A DNA stretch of 64,000 nt from Campylobacteraceae bacterium (GCA_900753405.1 CAADYZ010000016.1:28887-92886); one strand, 5' to 3'. Shown: positions 32,867 through 41,596, counted from the first letter of the stretch. Numbers and translations: made by a program. The notes: generated by a model from the sequence alone, not told the origin.

Positions 32867-33745
32867 ATGAAAGTTTTAGTTACAGGTGCAAACGGACAAT
32901 TAGGCAGTGAAATTTGCTTTTTGCAAGATGAATTTAAGGATTTAAATTTTGTTTTCGTGGATAAAAACGCGCTTGACATTACAGACGAAAAAGCCGTATT
33001 TGCGGCACTTTGTCAAGGTAAATTTGACGCGGTGATAAACTGTGTGGCTTTTACAGCGGTGGATAAGGCTCAAAATGAAAGCCAAAGAGCCTTTGGGGTA
33101 AATGAAAAAGGCGCGCTTCATTTAGCCAAAGCGTGCAAGATGAGTGGTGCGAGGCTTGTTCATATTTCGACTGATTATGTTTTTGACGGCAAGGCGAGCA
33201 AACCGCTTGCTGAAAGTGCTGTCAGCGCACCGCTTGGCGTTTATGGGGCAAGCAAAAGAGCGGGCGAGCTTGCGATTTTAAGCGAAAATTTAAGCAAATC
33301 TTGCATTATCCGCACGAGCTGGCTTTACAGCGAATTTGGCAGCAACTTTGTCAAAACCATAGCGCGTTTAGCCTTGACAAAAGATGAAATTTCAGTAGTT
33401 AGCGACCAAGTTGGCTCACCGACAAACGCAAGGGATTTAGCGCGCGCCATTTGCGCTATTTTACCAAAACTTGACACGCTAAAAGGCACAGAAATTTTTC
33501 ACTACGCAAATGAGGGCGTGGCGAGCTGGTGGGAATTTGCCGCTCAAATAGTGCGAATTTTAGGCGCAAGTTGCGTTGTAAAAAGCGTGAGTTCAAGCGA
33601 GTATTTAGCGATGAATGCGGGCAATTTCATCGCCCCGCGTCCATTTTACAGCGTTTTAGACACAAGCAAAATCAAAGCGCATTTTAAGCTTAAAATCCCA
33701 CAATGGAAAGAGAGTTTAGGTAAATTTGATTTTAGTAAAATTTAA
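32867..33745 (+). CDS. rmlD: dTDP-4-dehydrorhamnose reductase
   Basis: Last step to dTDP-L-rhamnose. Rossmann start MKVLVTGANGQLGSE; STDYVFDG and the YGASKRAGE catalytic Tyr-Lys pair are present. 292 residues. ATG 32867 after AAAAAGG. Precedes rmlB by 90 bases. Confidence 0.94.
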   Translation: MKVLVTGANGQLGSEICFLQDEFKDLNFVFVDKNALDITDEKAVFAALCQGKFDAVINCVAFTAVDKAQNESQRAFGVNEKGALHLAKACKMSGARLVHISTDYVFDGKASKPLAESAVSAPLGVYGASKRAGELAILSENLSKSCIIRTSWLYSEFGSNFVKTIARLALTKDEISVVSDQVGSPTNARDLARAICAILPKLDTLKGTEIFHYANEGVASWWEFAAQIVRILGASCVVKSVSSSEYLAMNAGNFIAPRPFYSVLDTSKIKAHFKLKIPQWKESLGKFDFSKI

Positions 33746-33788
33746 GCATTTTTTACGCAAGAAGTGAAAATTGTCGTAAAATGTTAAA

Positions 33789-33812
33789 TCAAATTCGGTT
33801 TTTGCAAATTTT
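33789..33812. repeat. Dispersed repeat copy between rmlD and rmlB
   Basis: The extended TCAAATTCGGTTTTTGC form, continuing into AAATTTTGA. Confidence 0.8.
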
Positions 33813-33835
33813 GATACAAAAGAAAGGATTAGACA

Positions 33836-34864
33836 ATGAAAAGCATTTTAATCACAGGCGGGGCGGGCTTTATCGGCAGTAACTTTGTGGAGCATTTTTT
33901 AAGGCACAATGAGGATTTTTTCGTGCTGAATTTAGACTTGCTGACTTATGCTGGAAATTTGGCAAATTTAAGCGAAGTTACGGCAGATAAAGAGCTTGCA
34001 AAGCGTTATGAATTCGTGCGTGGCGACATTTGCAACAGCGAGTTGCTTGACTATCTTTTTGCGCGCTTTGACATAAAGGGCGTGATTCACTTTGCGGCTG
34101 AATCGCATGTGGATAATTCTATCGCAAACCCTGCTATTTTCACACGCACCAACGCACTTGGCACGCAAAGCTTGCTTGAAGCGGCGAAAAAAGCGTGGCT
34201 AAATGCCCCAAATGAGCCAAAAAAGGGCTATGAAAACGCGCGTTTTCATCACATAAGCACGGACGAAGTTTATGGCATGCTTGGTAAAACGGGGCTTTTT
34301 AGCGAGCAAACGCCTTACGCACCAAACTCGCCCTACTCGGCAAGCAAAGCCGCAAGCGATTTCACCGTGCGCGCCTACCACGAAACCTTTGGGCTAGACA
34401 CCATCATCACAAACTGCTCAAACAACTACGGACCAAAGCAACACGCCGAAAAGCTCATACCTACCATAATCCGTTCGTGTTTAAAGGGTGCTGAAATCCC
34501 TATTTATGGAGACGGACAAAATGTGCGCGACTGGCTTTTTGTGAATGACCACTGCACGGGCATCGAGCTAGCCTTTTTTAAGGGAAAAAGCGGTGAGTGC
34601 TACAACATAGGCGGACGAAATGAACGCACGAATTTACACATAACGAGCAAAATTTGCGAGATTTTAGACGAGCTAAAACCGCGTGCAAATGGTGAAAAAT
34701 ACGGCGATTTGATAAGTTTTGTTAAAGACAGAGCTGGACACGACAAACGCTACGCCATAGATGCAAGCAAAATCGAAAACACTCTTGGGTGGAGGGCAAA
34801 AGAAAACTTTGAAAGCGGGATTGTAAAGACTATTGAGTGGTATTTAAGGCGTCTTGAAGCATAG
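33836..34864 (+). CDS. rmlB: dTDP-glucose 4,6-dehydratase
   Basis: Extended SDR enzyme, step two of dTDP-rhamnose synthesis. ITGGAGFIGSNFVEHF binds NAD; HFAAESHVDNS, STDEVYG and YSASKAASD (Tyr-x3-Lys) are present. 342 residues. ATG 33836 after AGAAAGGA. It ends the rhamnose cluster and its stop lies in a hairpin. Confidence 0.95.
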   Translation: MKSILITGGAGFIGSNFVEHFLRHNEDFFVLNLDLLTYAGNLANLSEVTADKELAKRYEFVRGDICNSELLDYLFARFDIKGVIHFAAESHVDNSIANPAIFTRTNALGTQSLLEAAKKAWLNAPNEPKKGYENARFHHISTDEVYGMLGKTGLFSEQTPYAPNSPYSASKAASDFTVRAYHETFGLDTIITNCSNNYGPKQHAEKLIPTIIRSCLKGAEIPIYGDGQNVRDWLFVNDHCTGIELAFFKGKSGECYNIGGRNERTNLHITSKICEILDELKPRANGEKYGDLISFVKDRAGHDKRYAIDASKIENTLGWRAKENFESGIVKTIEWYLRRLEA

Positions 34865-34880
34865 GCTTTTGCAAGCCTAT
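34861..34880 (+). terminator. Hairpin at the rmlB stop
   Basis: ATAGGCTT and AAGCCTAT are perfect 8-bp arms around TTGC. There is no T-run after it, so it may be a weak or RNA-protecting hairpin rather than a true intrinsic terminator. Confidence 0.45.
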
Positions 34881-34893
34881 ACCCCTTGTGGCA

Positions 34894-34980
34894 TTATCTA
34901 CCTTTTGGGGTATTGCCACGACCTTTGCCACTTGGGTTTCTAGTGGTAGAAGGGTAATTAGGATTAACCTGATTGCTCAT
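34894..34980 (-). CDS. 28-residue N/P/G/R-rich peptide gene
   Basis: ATG at 34978-34980 is followed by 27 further codons and TAA. A near-ideal ribosome site AAAGGAGG (34989-34996) lies eight bases upstream, which argues that it is translated. The peptide begins MSNQVNPNYPSTTRN and ends GNTPKGR; it is basic, with no hydrophobic segment. I have a vague memory of similar short NPNYPS/NPSG-type peptides annotated as hypothetical in other bacteria, but cannot name a family. It is divergent from the frameshifted gene at 35038. Confidence 0.55.
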   Translation of the reverse strand: MSNQVNPNYPSTTRNPSGKGRGNTPKGR

Positions 34981-35037
34981 CGTTTCGTCCTCCTTTCTGT
35001 AAGATTGGTGGAATTGTAACACACGCGGAGGCGACAA

Positions 35038-35420
35038 ATGGCGACAAATAAAGACTATTACGAAGAATGTAAAAAAAATTTAGAGGAAATCGACAAATTT
35101 CTTAAAGAAAGCAAGAATTTAAAGATTTAACTCAGCTTTTTAATGACTTTGCAGACGAGAAAAATCCACAGAAGGATGAGGATGAAAAGCAATTGTCTGC
35201 CGACAGCCTTTTGAGAAGAAAACAAAGAGTAGAAAAAGATAAAAAATGTACCTCATCTACCTTAAAATGTTTTAAAGAACTGTATGAATTTATGCTTGGG
35301 AGTTTAAATCAATACGCCCCACTTGAAAACAGAGATTTTGAAAATAAAATTTTAGGAGACGACCTCGCCGATGAAATTGAAGCGTTTGTCTGTGAGTTAG
35401 AAAATTTAAAAACTACTTGA
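35038..35420 (+). pseudogene. Frameshifted small helical protein gene
   Basis: ATG 35038 behind GGAGG opens a 30-codon frame ending at 35128-35130. The next frame (open from 35106 to 35420) continues the same style of Lys/Glu-rich helix: EFKDLTQLFNDFADEKN and onward to VCELENLKTT. Joining them near 35112-35114 needs a one-base gain (or a -1 shift) and gives about 127 residues. I do not recognise the product. A sequencing error or a programmed shift cannot be ruled out; I see no classic slippery heptamer. Confidence 0.5.
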
Positions 35421-35425
35421 TGTAT

Positions 35426-35721
35426 TTACCGATTAACACACTCTTTCAAAGTTTTACCCTCTTTTTGACACGCTTTGATGATTTCTGCACATTGTTTTTG
35501 TCGTTGAGTTTTATAGTTCGATAGATAATCAGAATGTTTTCCAACACAAATCGCATAAACGCGTATTCTTTCTCGATTGTGTAGCAGTTGTCTGAGTGAA
35601 ACCACGAAGTCCCGCCAACGCCCAACGCACAAGCAACAAGCAAGCCCATCCAGCCAAATTTAGCTCTGTTAAAGTCGGCTAAAATATAGTCGCAAATCCT
35701 CTCCGCCTCCTCAGGCGTCAC
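35426..35721 (-). pseudogene. Frameshifted small one-helix membrane protein gene
   Basis: From GTG 35721 the frame reads TPEEAERICDYILADF, one membrane helix (FGWMGLLVACALGVGG) and a Cys-containing stretch. It then loses sense. The neighbouring frame carries on with VYAICVGKHSDYLSNYK and a Cys/Lys-rich end, stopping at 35426. The join would be near 35545-35560 and again needs one base. The start is uncertain because the coding look continues upstream (IEVVNLE) without a start codon. Product unknown. Confidence 0.45.
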
Positions 35722-35769
35722 CTCTAAATTTACAACCTCGATTTTAAAATGTGAAATTGATAAATTGTC

Positions 35770-35827
35770 AAAACCGAATTTGAGTTGAAAACGGCGTTAA
35801 AGCCAGACTTAACTCAAATTCGGTTTT
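35770..35827. repeat. 17-bp inverted pair of dispersed repeats
   Basis: AAAACCGAATTTGAGTT (35770-35786) and AACTCAAATTCGGTTTT (35811-35827) are perfect reverse complements with a 24-base spacer. The longest paired arms in the window. Confidence 0.88.
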
Positions 35828-35836
35828 TGCAAATTT

Positions 35837-35860
35837 GTCAAAATCAAATTTAGTTTTGAC
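35837..35860. repeat. Dispersed repeat copy next to the MOSC gene end
   Basis: Half-sites GTCAAAATCAAA and TTTAGTTTTGAC form a 24-bp near-palindrome just after the 35770-35827 pair. Confidence 0.8.
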
Positions 35861-35874
35861 AAACCACCGTTTAG

Positions 35875-36321
35875 CTAAGCAGTTTCTACCACCAACTCGT
35901 CACCTTCTTTCAACTCGCCGCCTTGCAAAACTTCGGCAAAAACGCCCTCGCGAGGCATTATGCAGTCGCCGACTTGGTGGTAAATCGCACAATGGCTGTG
36001 GCACTCTTTGCCGATCTGCGTCATCCTTAACACCACCTCGCCGCTACGCAAAATCGTCCCAACAGGCAACGCCTTGAAATCCACGCCATCGACCACCAAA
36101 TTCTCGCCAAAAGCCCCGTCTTTCACGCTCGCCCCGCGGGCTTTGAACTCGGCGATTTTATCCCACGAAAGAAAGCTCACCTGCCTGTGCCAGTCGCCCG
36201 CGTGCGCGTCTCCTTCGATGCCGTGGTGCGGGATGAATTTCGCGCTTTTGACCGCGCTTTTTTGTGTGCCCTTTTTGCGACTAATGCAAATCGCTTTAAT
36301 CACGCCTGTAAGTTGTGCCAT
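35875..36321 (-). CDS. MOSC-domain protein
   Basis: A small molybdenum-cofactor-sulfurase C-terminal-type domain protein, 148 residues. HHGIEGDAHAG near residue 32, GENLVVDG, and the Cys motif GKECHSHCAIYHQVGDC are visible. Such proteins bind or act on the molybdenum cofactor and sulfur ligands; the exact substrate is unknown. Fits with the molybdenum genes at 56811-61744. ATG 36321 after GGAGAG. Confidence 0.8.
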   Translation of the reverse strand: MAQLTGVIKAICISRKKGTQKSAVKSAKFIPHHGIEGDAHAGDWHRQVSFLSWDKIAEFKARGASVKDGAFGENLVVDGVDFKALPVGTILRSGEVVLRMTQIGKECHSHCAIYHQVGDCIMPREGVFAEVLQGGELKEGDELVVETA

Positions 36322-36361
36322 TTTCTCTCCTTTAAAAAAACTAAATTCTACACTTTTTTGC

Positions 36362-38884
36362 TTAATCTACCTCTTGCAACAACTGCCAAAAGAGCTGCCC
36401 AAGGGCGATGTTTTCGTCGTTGCTGCCTTGAAATTTTGGCGTCAAAACGCGAATTTGCCGCGCGTGAAGACGCGTCAAAACCTCGTTTAGCAACGCGCGG
36501 TTTTGCCACACGCCACCGCTTAAAACTAACGGAATTTGCCCGCCGTCTTGTGCCGCGTTTGCCCCCAAAGCCACCTCACAAGCAAGCCCAGCCAAAGCGT
36601 GAAACAAACTTGACGCGCAAACTTGTGGCGAGGCGTGTAAAAACTTCCTTACAAATTCTGCGACACCAACTCTAAAAAATCCGCTCTCGCCGCCTTGCAA
36701 AAAGCTTGAAAACGCAGCTTTCACCGCCTCTTGCACGCTTTTGCCCTCGGTGGTTTTAAAGCAAAACGGCACAACTTTTGTTGGGTTAAAACAAGCACTT
36801 AGCCACATCGGAATTTGCGCGTCAAAGTCCGTTTTACCAACGCCCAAACAAAGCGCGCCCACGCCGTCAATAAACCTGCCAAGCGAGCTTGTTAAAACGC
36901 CGTTTTTAAGCGCGACTTCAAGGGTGTTTTCGTCAAATTCTTCGCCAAACTTCTCACGCATCACCCTCACCGCCTCGCTCGCCGAAAAACCGCTTGTGCG
37001 TAAAAGCGAGTAGGCGCTTAAATAGGGCTTTTTCACCGCCGCGTCACCGCCTACAAGCTCAAAACTCTCCAACGCCGCCGCCCTTTCAAGCCTCGCCCTA
37101 CCGCGTAAATCCCCAAAAAACAGCTCCGCTCCCCAAACGCTGCCGTCCTCGCCATAGCCCGTTCCGTCCCACGAAAGCGCAACAAACGGCTCGCTCACGC
37201 CATTTTCGTAAGCCACTGAGAGCGTGTGAGCCTTGTGGTGTTGCACCCTCTTCACGCTAGCCCCCGCGCGCTCAAACTCCTTTGCAAGCAAAAAGTGCGG
37301 GTGAAGGTCGGCTACGGCAAACGCAGCACTTGCTTCGTAAGTTTGCGCGGCGATCTGCCAAGTGCGCGCAAACCGCCTCAGCGTGGGCGGATTTTTCATC
37401 TCGCCAAGGTAAGGTGAAGAGAAAACCAACCCGTCTTTATAGAGTGCAAAGGTGTTTTTCATCTCACTCCCAAGTGCCAAAAAACTCAAATTCGGTTTTT
37501 GCAAATTCGCCCTAAACGCCTCGTTTGCTAAAACCGAATTTGGCTCTTTTAGGTTAAAAATCCGCGGTTTCACGCCTCTGCTTGTGCGAAGCCAAACCTC
37601 GCGAAAACCCTCACCCTCTTGCGCGCAAAAGACGATGCTGTCATCACTTGCATTGGCGATCTTCCTGTCATAATCCAAAACCGCATCCACCACGCCGCCA
37701 AGAGCTGCACAAATCTCGTCAAATTCAGTTAAAATCGGCTCACCGCTGAGGTTTGCGCTGGTTGCGACAACGACTGCGGGAGCGTTTTTTAGCGCGCTCA
37801 GCTCGTCTAAAAGTGCCATTTGCAGCGAAGTCGCAGGCAACATCACGCCGACCTCGCTAAGCTTTGGCGCAACTGAGTCAAACGAATTTGTCAAAACCGA
37901 ATTTAAACGCTTTTTGCCAAGGACGATGGGCTTGATTTGCGAGGTCAAAAGAGCGGTTTCAGCCTCATTAAACTCAGCAATTTGCGCGGCGACTGAGGCG
38001 TTTTGCGCCATCAAAGCAAAAGGCTTGAACGCGCGTTTTTTCCGACTCCTCAGCCGCCCAACTGCCTCAGCGTTTGTGGCGTCACACATCAAATGAAACC
38101 CGCCAACGCCCTTGACTGCGACAATCCGCCCTTCGCTTAACGCCATTGCCGCCGCCTTTACCACTTCGTATTGCGGCTGCAAAAAGCCTTTTTCGCCCGC
38201 AAACACGGCTGGCAACTCGCCACTTAAACTGACAAACCTCGCCCTCACGCCGCATTCATTACACGCAATCGGCTGAGCGTGATAACGGCGGTTTTGCGGG
38301 TCGTTGTATTCTTTTTTGCACGCCTCACACATCGCAAATTCCGCCATAGTCGTGTTTTGGCGGTCGTATGGCAAAGAGGTGATGATGCTAAATCTTGGTC
38401 CGCAGTTTGTGCAGTTGATGAAAAGGTGTCGCCAACGGCGGTTTTGCGGGTCTTTAAACTCGGCTTCGCACTCGCGGCAAATGCCAAAATCGGGCAAAAT
38501 GGCGGCAAATTTTGACGAGTTTTGCGACTTGACGATGCGAAATTCGCGCTCAGCCCACCGCAAATCCCCCTCGCAAACTTGGCTAAACTCGCTCCTCACC
38601 GCCTCCAAACCGCCCAAAAAAACCGCGTCAAGCGAAGCAAGAAAAGCAAGCGGCGGCAAGTTTTCTTGCAACTCTTTGACAAACGCCTCGCACTGGGCTT
38701 TTGAGGCTAAAACAACACACTTCACCCCTTCGCCGTCATTTAGCACAAAGCCGCAAAGCCCCGCTTTTTGCGCAAGGTTGAAGACAAACGGGCGAAAGCC
38801 CACGCCTTGGACTGCCCCTGTGAATTTCAGCAGCCAAAAGCCGCTGCCCTCGCCACTTGTCAAAATCAAATTTGGTTTTAGCAT
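36362..38884 (-). CDS. hypF: Carbamoyltransferase HypF, hydrogenase maturation
   Basis: HypF turns carbamoyl phosphate into the thiocarbamate on HypE that becomes the CN ligands of [NiFe] hydrogenase. Order of domains: acylphosphatase (GAVQGVGFRPF), two zinc-finger-like Cys clusters (CRECEAEF to CNECG), YrdC-like, and Kae1-like with HHKAHTLSVA and LSGGVWQNRALL. ATG 38884 is used (840 residues), one base after the upstream stop; the first residues MLKPNLILT are encoded by a dispersed repeat. Further repeat-coded stretches are LNSVLTNSF, EPNSVLANE and LQKPNLSF. Confidence 0.92.
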   Translation of the reverse strand: MLKPNLILTSGEGSGFWLLKFTGAVQGVGFRPFVFNLAQKAGLCGFVLNDGEGVKCVVLASKAQCEAFVKELQENLPPLAFLASLDAVFLGGLEAVRSEFSQVCEGDLRWAEREFRIVKSQNSSKFAAILPDFGICRECEAEFKDPQNRRWRHLFINCTNCGPRFSIITSLPYDRQNTTMAEFAMCEACKKEYNDPQNRRYHAQPIACNECGVRARFVSLSGELPAVFAGEKGFLQPQYEVVKAAAMALSEGRIVAVKGVGGFHLMCDATNAEAVGRLRSRKKRAFKPFALMAQNASVAAQIAEFNEAETALLTSQIKPIVLGKKRLNSVLTNSFDSVAPKLSEVGVMLPATSLQMALLDELSALKNAPAVVVATSANLSGEPILTEFDEICAALGGVVDAVLDYDRKIANASDDSIVFCAQEGEGFREVWLRTSRGVKPRIFNLKEPNSVLANEAFRANLQKPNLSFLALGSEMKNTFALYKDGLVFSSPYLGEMKNPPTLRRFARTWQIAAQTYEASAAFAVADLHPHFLLAKEFERAGASVKRVQHHKAHTLSVAYENGVSEPFVALSWDGTGYGEDGSVWGAELFFGDLRGRARLERAAALESFELVGGDAAVKKPYLSAYSLLRTSGFSASEAVRVMREKFGEEFDENTLEVALKNGVLTSSLGRFIDGVGALCLGVGKTDFDAQIPMWLSACFNPTKVVPFCFKTTEGKSVQEAVKAAFSSFLQGGESGFFRVGVAEFVRKFLHASPQVCASSLFHALAGLACEVALGANAAQDGGQIPLVLSGGVWQNRALLNEVLTRLHARQIRVLTPKFQGSNDENIALGQLFWQLLQEVD
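37485..37543. repeat. Two facing dispersed repeats in hypF
   Basis: CTCAAATTCGGTTTTTGC at 37485-37502 and TAAAACCGAATTTGG at 37529-37543 face each other; both are translated, giving LQKPNL and EPNSVLA. Confidence 0.8.
37890..37907. repeat. Dispersed repeat copy in hypF, YrdC region
   Basis: GTCAAAACCGAATTTAAA, read as LNSVLTNS in a loop of the YrdC-like domain. Confidence 0.78.
38859..38880. repeat. Dispersed repeat forming the first codons of hypF
   Basis: GTCAAAATCAAATTTGG plus TTTTA lies directly after the hypF ATG and encodes KPNLILT. Confidence 0.82.
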
Positions 38885-38885
38885 T

Positions 38886-40220
38886 TTAGATGAGTGTGGC
38901 AAATTTTGCGTGGCAAAACTGCTGTGAGAATTGCGCCATTTTTTTGTAAGCAAACGCCTCGCCACTGAGGTAAAACTCGCCCACGCCCAAATCCTCCTGC
39001 GACATCTCCTTCAACTCACCCAAAAACCGCGCCAACCCCTGCACAAATGAGAGCGCAAAAAGCCTCTCGTCCGCTCCCGCAAGCGCGTAGCTCATCGCCC
39101 CGCGAAAAAGCCGTCCCCACTCAAAAACGCCGTCCTCACCGCGGATGAAGTCAAGGGCAAAACCCTTGTTTAGCACCGAGTCGTCTGCTAACTCAAAAAT
39201 CTCGCTCGCACTCTTTGGCGCAAAAACAAGCGCAAAAACCAACTCAAAAAGCCGCGCAAAACTCTCTGGCTGCGCTGAGTGTTTCAGCCGCTCTTCAAGG
39301 TTTGCGAGGCTGAAATTTTTGCTAAAATTCTCGACCAAACGCTCGCCGCTTTCGTAACCTTTAACGTACTCTAAAACCTCCTCCACGCTCTGCGGCAACC
39401 GCACTTTGACAAGCTCAAAACTCTTGCCTTCTCGCACCACGCGCAACGAATCTGGCTTACTAAGGTTGAGCTCAAACTCGGCAAAAACCGCCGCCCTGCG
39501 TTGCATTTGAGGCAAAAACGACTCGTTTTTCACCACGCAAAAACCGCCCTTAAACGCATTAACTACAAACAACGCAGGAGTCGTCACGCTCAAAAACGCA
39601 ACCTTTTGCGACAACTCCTCACAAAGGGTTAAAACGCGCGAATTCCACGCCAAACGAACATTTACAAAAAGCGGTGAGTTTGGGTGGTTGCTTCGCCACA
39701 GCGCCGCCGTTTTGAGGCGCAAAACGGGCTTTTCATACGCCATCAACAGCCTCGCCTCCTCGTCACTTACAAGCACCATTCTGCCAAGTTTTTGAGGCTG
39801 AGTTGAGAGCAGATATTCGCCAAAATCGCCGTCAAACGCCCGCAAACGCACACCTTCAAACTCCACCTCTTCGCCGCGTAAAATGGCGTCTGCGGCAGCT
39901 TTTGCTGCCTCTTTGTCGGCATTTTGAGTAAGGTTGAACGGCGTGAGAAATTCAAATTCGGTTTTGACAACTTGGCTTGAAAAACGCTGTGCCTCTCCTG
40001 TTTGCGCGCTCACCTCAAAGTCTTGCAAAAAGAGGCTGTGCGGGAGGTTTTGGCTGACAAACTCAGCAAACTCAACCGCCTTTTGCGCCTCTAAATCCGC
40101 GTAAAAACTAAACTCCTCCTCGCCCTGCTCAGTGTAGAAACGAACCTCTTTTTGGCTGGCTAAAAACGCCAAAATGTCAAGCAAATCCCGCCCAAAACTT
40201 CCCTTAAAACTCAGCCGCAT
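38886..40220 (-). CDS. HypF-linked conserved protein of unknown function
   Basis: A 444-residue soluble protein that I cannot assign firmly. It ends two bases before hypF, as a hypothetical gene does beside hypF in C. jejuni (from memory). The C-terminal FYLSGEAFAYKKMAQF looks like a weak echo of the HypF end motif LSGGVWQNRALL, so a degenerate Kae1/HypF-type fold is possible. Residues VVKTEFEFLTP are encoded by the repeat at 39952-39968. ATG 40220 after AAAGGAAG. Confidence 0.6.
   Translation of the reverse strand: MRLSFKGSFGRDLLDILAFLASQKEVRFYTEQGEEEFSFYADLEAQKAVEFAEFVSQNLPHSLFLQDFEVSAQTGEAQRFSSQVVKTEFEFLTPFNLTQNADKEAAKAAADAILRGEEVEFEGVRLRAFDGDFGEYLLSTQPQKLGRMVLVSDEEARLLMAYEKPVLRLKTAALWRSNHPNSPLFVNVRLAWNSRVLTLCEELSQKVAFLSVTTPALFVVNAFKGGFCVVKNESFLPQMQRRAAVFAEFELNLSKPDSLRVVREGKSFELVKVRLPQSVEEVLEYVKGYESGERLVENFSKNFSLANLEERLKHSAQPESFARLFELVFALVFAPKSASEIFELADDSVLNKGFALDFIRGEDGVFEWGRLFRGAMSYALAGADERLFALSFVQGLARFLGELKEMSQEDLGVGEFYLSGEAFAYKKMAQFSQQFCHAKFATLI
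39952..39968. repeat. Dispersed repeat copy in the hypF-linked gene
   Basis: TCAAATTCGGTTTTGAC, the exact consensus, read on the minus strand as VKTEFE. Confidence 0.82.
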
Positions 40221-40229
40221 CAACTTCCT

Positions 40230-41567
40230 TTAAAACAAACTTTTTTCGCCCTCAGCGTCTAATAACTCTTGCAAATCCTCCTCGCTAAGGCGTTGCAAAC
40301 TCACCTCATCAACCATATTACACGCCGCGTAAAACTCCTTCACCTTCTCGTTTGCGCGAACTTTGCGTTGCAAAAACTCCTTAAAACTTGGGTATTTACT
40401 CACATCAGCCTGCAAAAACAGCCCTTGCAGCGAGGTCGCCCGAGAAAGCGCGACATAGCTCTGCCCGCTCGCAAAAATGCGGTTTAAGTCGCACACAAAA
40501 AGCGGCAGGCTCATCCCTTGCGACTTGTGGATTGTGATGGCGTATGCTAGGCAGAGCGGAAACTGCGTAAAGGTCGCCACGACCTCTTCGGTGACCTTTT
40601 TTTTGACGAGTTTGTATTCGATCTTCTGCGTTTGTGTCGGCGTGACAACCACGCTCGTGCCATTGTTTTTTCGCACAAACAACGCCTTTGACTCTTTGTC
40701 GATCTGCTCGATCACCCCTTGCTCGCCGTTATAGAACTCACCAGCTTTGTTGGCACAAAAGATGACCTTCGCGCCTAGTTTAAACTCAAAAACACGCGGG
40801 ATGACGAGGTTATTCACCCACTCTTCAAGCGCAGTTTGGCTAAAACTTTTTTGCTTTACTTCGATGCTCGCTTTGCTTGAAAACTGCGGCGCGCCCAAAC
40901 ACAGCGTATTTCGCTTCTCAACGCTGTCGCGCCTGCTAAAAAGCACGGTCGCATCCTGCGGCGGCTGCAAATTTAAGCGACTCTCAAAAAGCCGCGCCAC
41001 CTCATCGTCAATCTCCCCTCGCCGAACCTTGTTTAAAGCGGCAAAAAGCTCGGCTTCGCTCGTGCGTTTTGGCTGTGTAAGCTCCACGCAAAATGGCTTA
41101 AACTCCGCCCACGCCTTTGACTCAAAAGCAAATGCGTCTTCCTTGCCAACGGGCGGCAACTGAAAAAAGTCGCCGACAAAAAGCAGTTTTGCTTGCGACT
41201 CGCACTGCTTTAAGCGGTGCTTGACAAGTTCTAAAAGCTCGCCACTTACCATAGAAATCTCGTCTATGACGATCAACTCGCAACCTTGTAAAATCATCTT
41301 CAAAAAAGACAAATTCGATCTGTGCGCAGCGTCATAAAGCTTCAACTCCTCCAAATTCTTGCTTCTGCCGAGTTTGAAAAAGCTGTGAAGCGTCATCCCG
41401 CCGATATTTACCGCGCTAACTGCTGTGCTGCTAAGCTTTGCGACAACCGCTCCTTGCGACTCGTAGCGTTTGATCACCTCTCTTACGATGTAGCTTTTGC
41501 CAACGCCGCCGCCGCCTGTTAAAAACAAATTTGATTTTTGCAGGATGCGTAGAATTCTTTCTAACAT
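40230..41567 (-). CDS. RecD/Pif1-like superfamily 1B helicase
   Basis: A 445-residue 5'-3' DNA helicase. Walker A TGGGGVGKS (residues 17-25), motif II VIDEISMVS, motif III GDFFQLPPVG, and the C-terminal TIHKSQGMSLP and YVALSRA are in the right order. Shorter than RecD2 and close to Pif1-like proteins of this group. Role in repair or replication is likely but unspecified. It precedes the hypF partner by nine bases. The codons before Walker A (LQKSNLFLT) match the repeat at 41525-41541. Confidence 0.8.
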   Translation of the reverse strand: MLERILRILQKSNLFLTGGGGVGKSYIVREVIKRYESQGAVVAKLSSTAVSAVNIGGMTLHSFFKLGRSKNLEELKLYDAAHRSNLSFLKMILQGCELIVIDEISMVSGELLELVKHRLKQCESQAKLLFVGDFFQLPPVGKEDAFAFESKAWAEFKPFCVELTQPKRTSEAELFAALNKVRRGEIDDEVARLFESRLNLQPPQDATVLFSRRDSVEKRNTLCLGAPQFSSKASIEVKQKSFSQTALEEWVNNLVIPRVFEFKLGAKVIFCANKAGEFYNGEQGVIEQIDKESKALFVRKNNGTSVVVTPTQTQKIEYKLVKKKVTEEVVATFTQFPLCLAYAITIHKSQGMSLPLFVCDLNRIFASGQSYVALSRATSLQGLFLQADVSKYPSFKEFLQRKVRANEKVKEFYAACNMVDEVSLQRLSEEDLQELLDAEGEKSLF

Positions 41568-41596
41568 CACTTAAACTTTTGCATTAACTTTTGCGT

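Noticed and set aside
32725..32910. Open frame between rmlC and rmlD
   Set aside because: It starts in a dispersed repeat and overlaps rmlD; no protein-like features or ribosome site.
35193..35420. A separate 75-residue protein starting at TTG 35193
   Set aside because: Coding look continues upstream to 35115 without a start, so it is better read as the 3' part of a frameshifted gene.
41522..41545. LQKSNLFLTGGGG at the helicase N-terminus as a repeat insertion
   Set aside because: The DNA resembles the motif, but it leads directly into Walker A without extra length, so it may be coincidental or a substitution.
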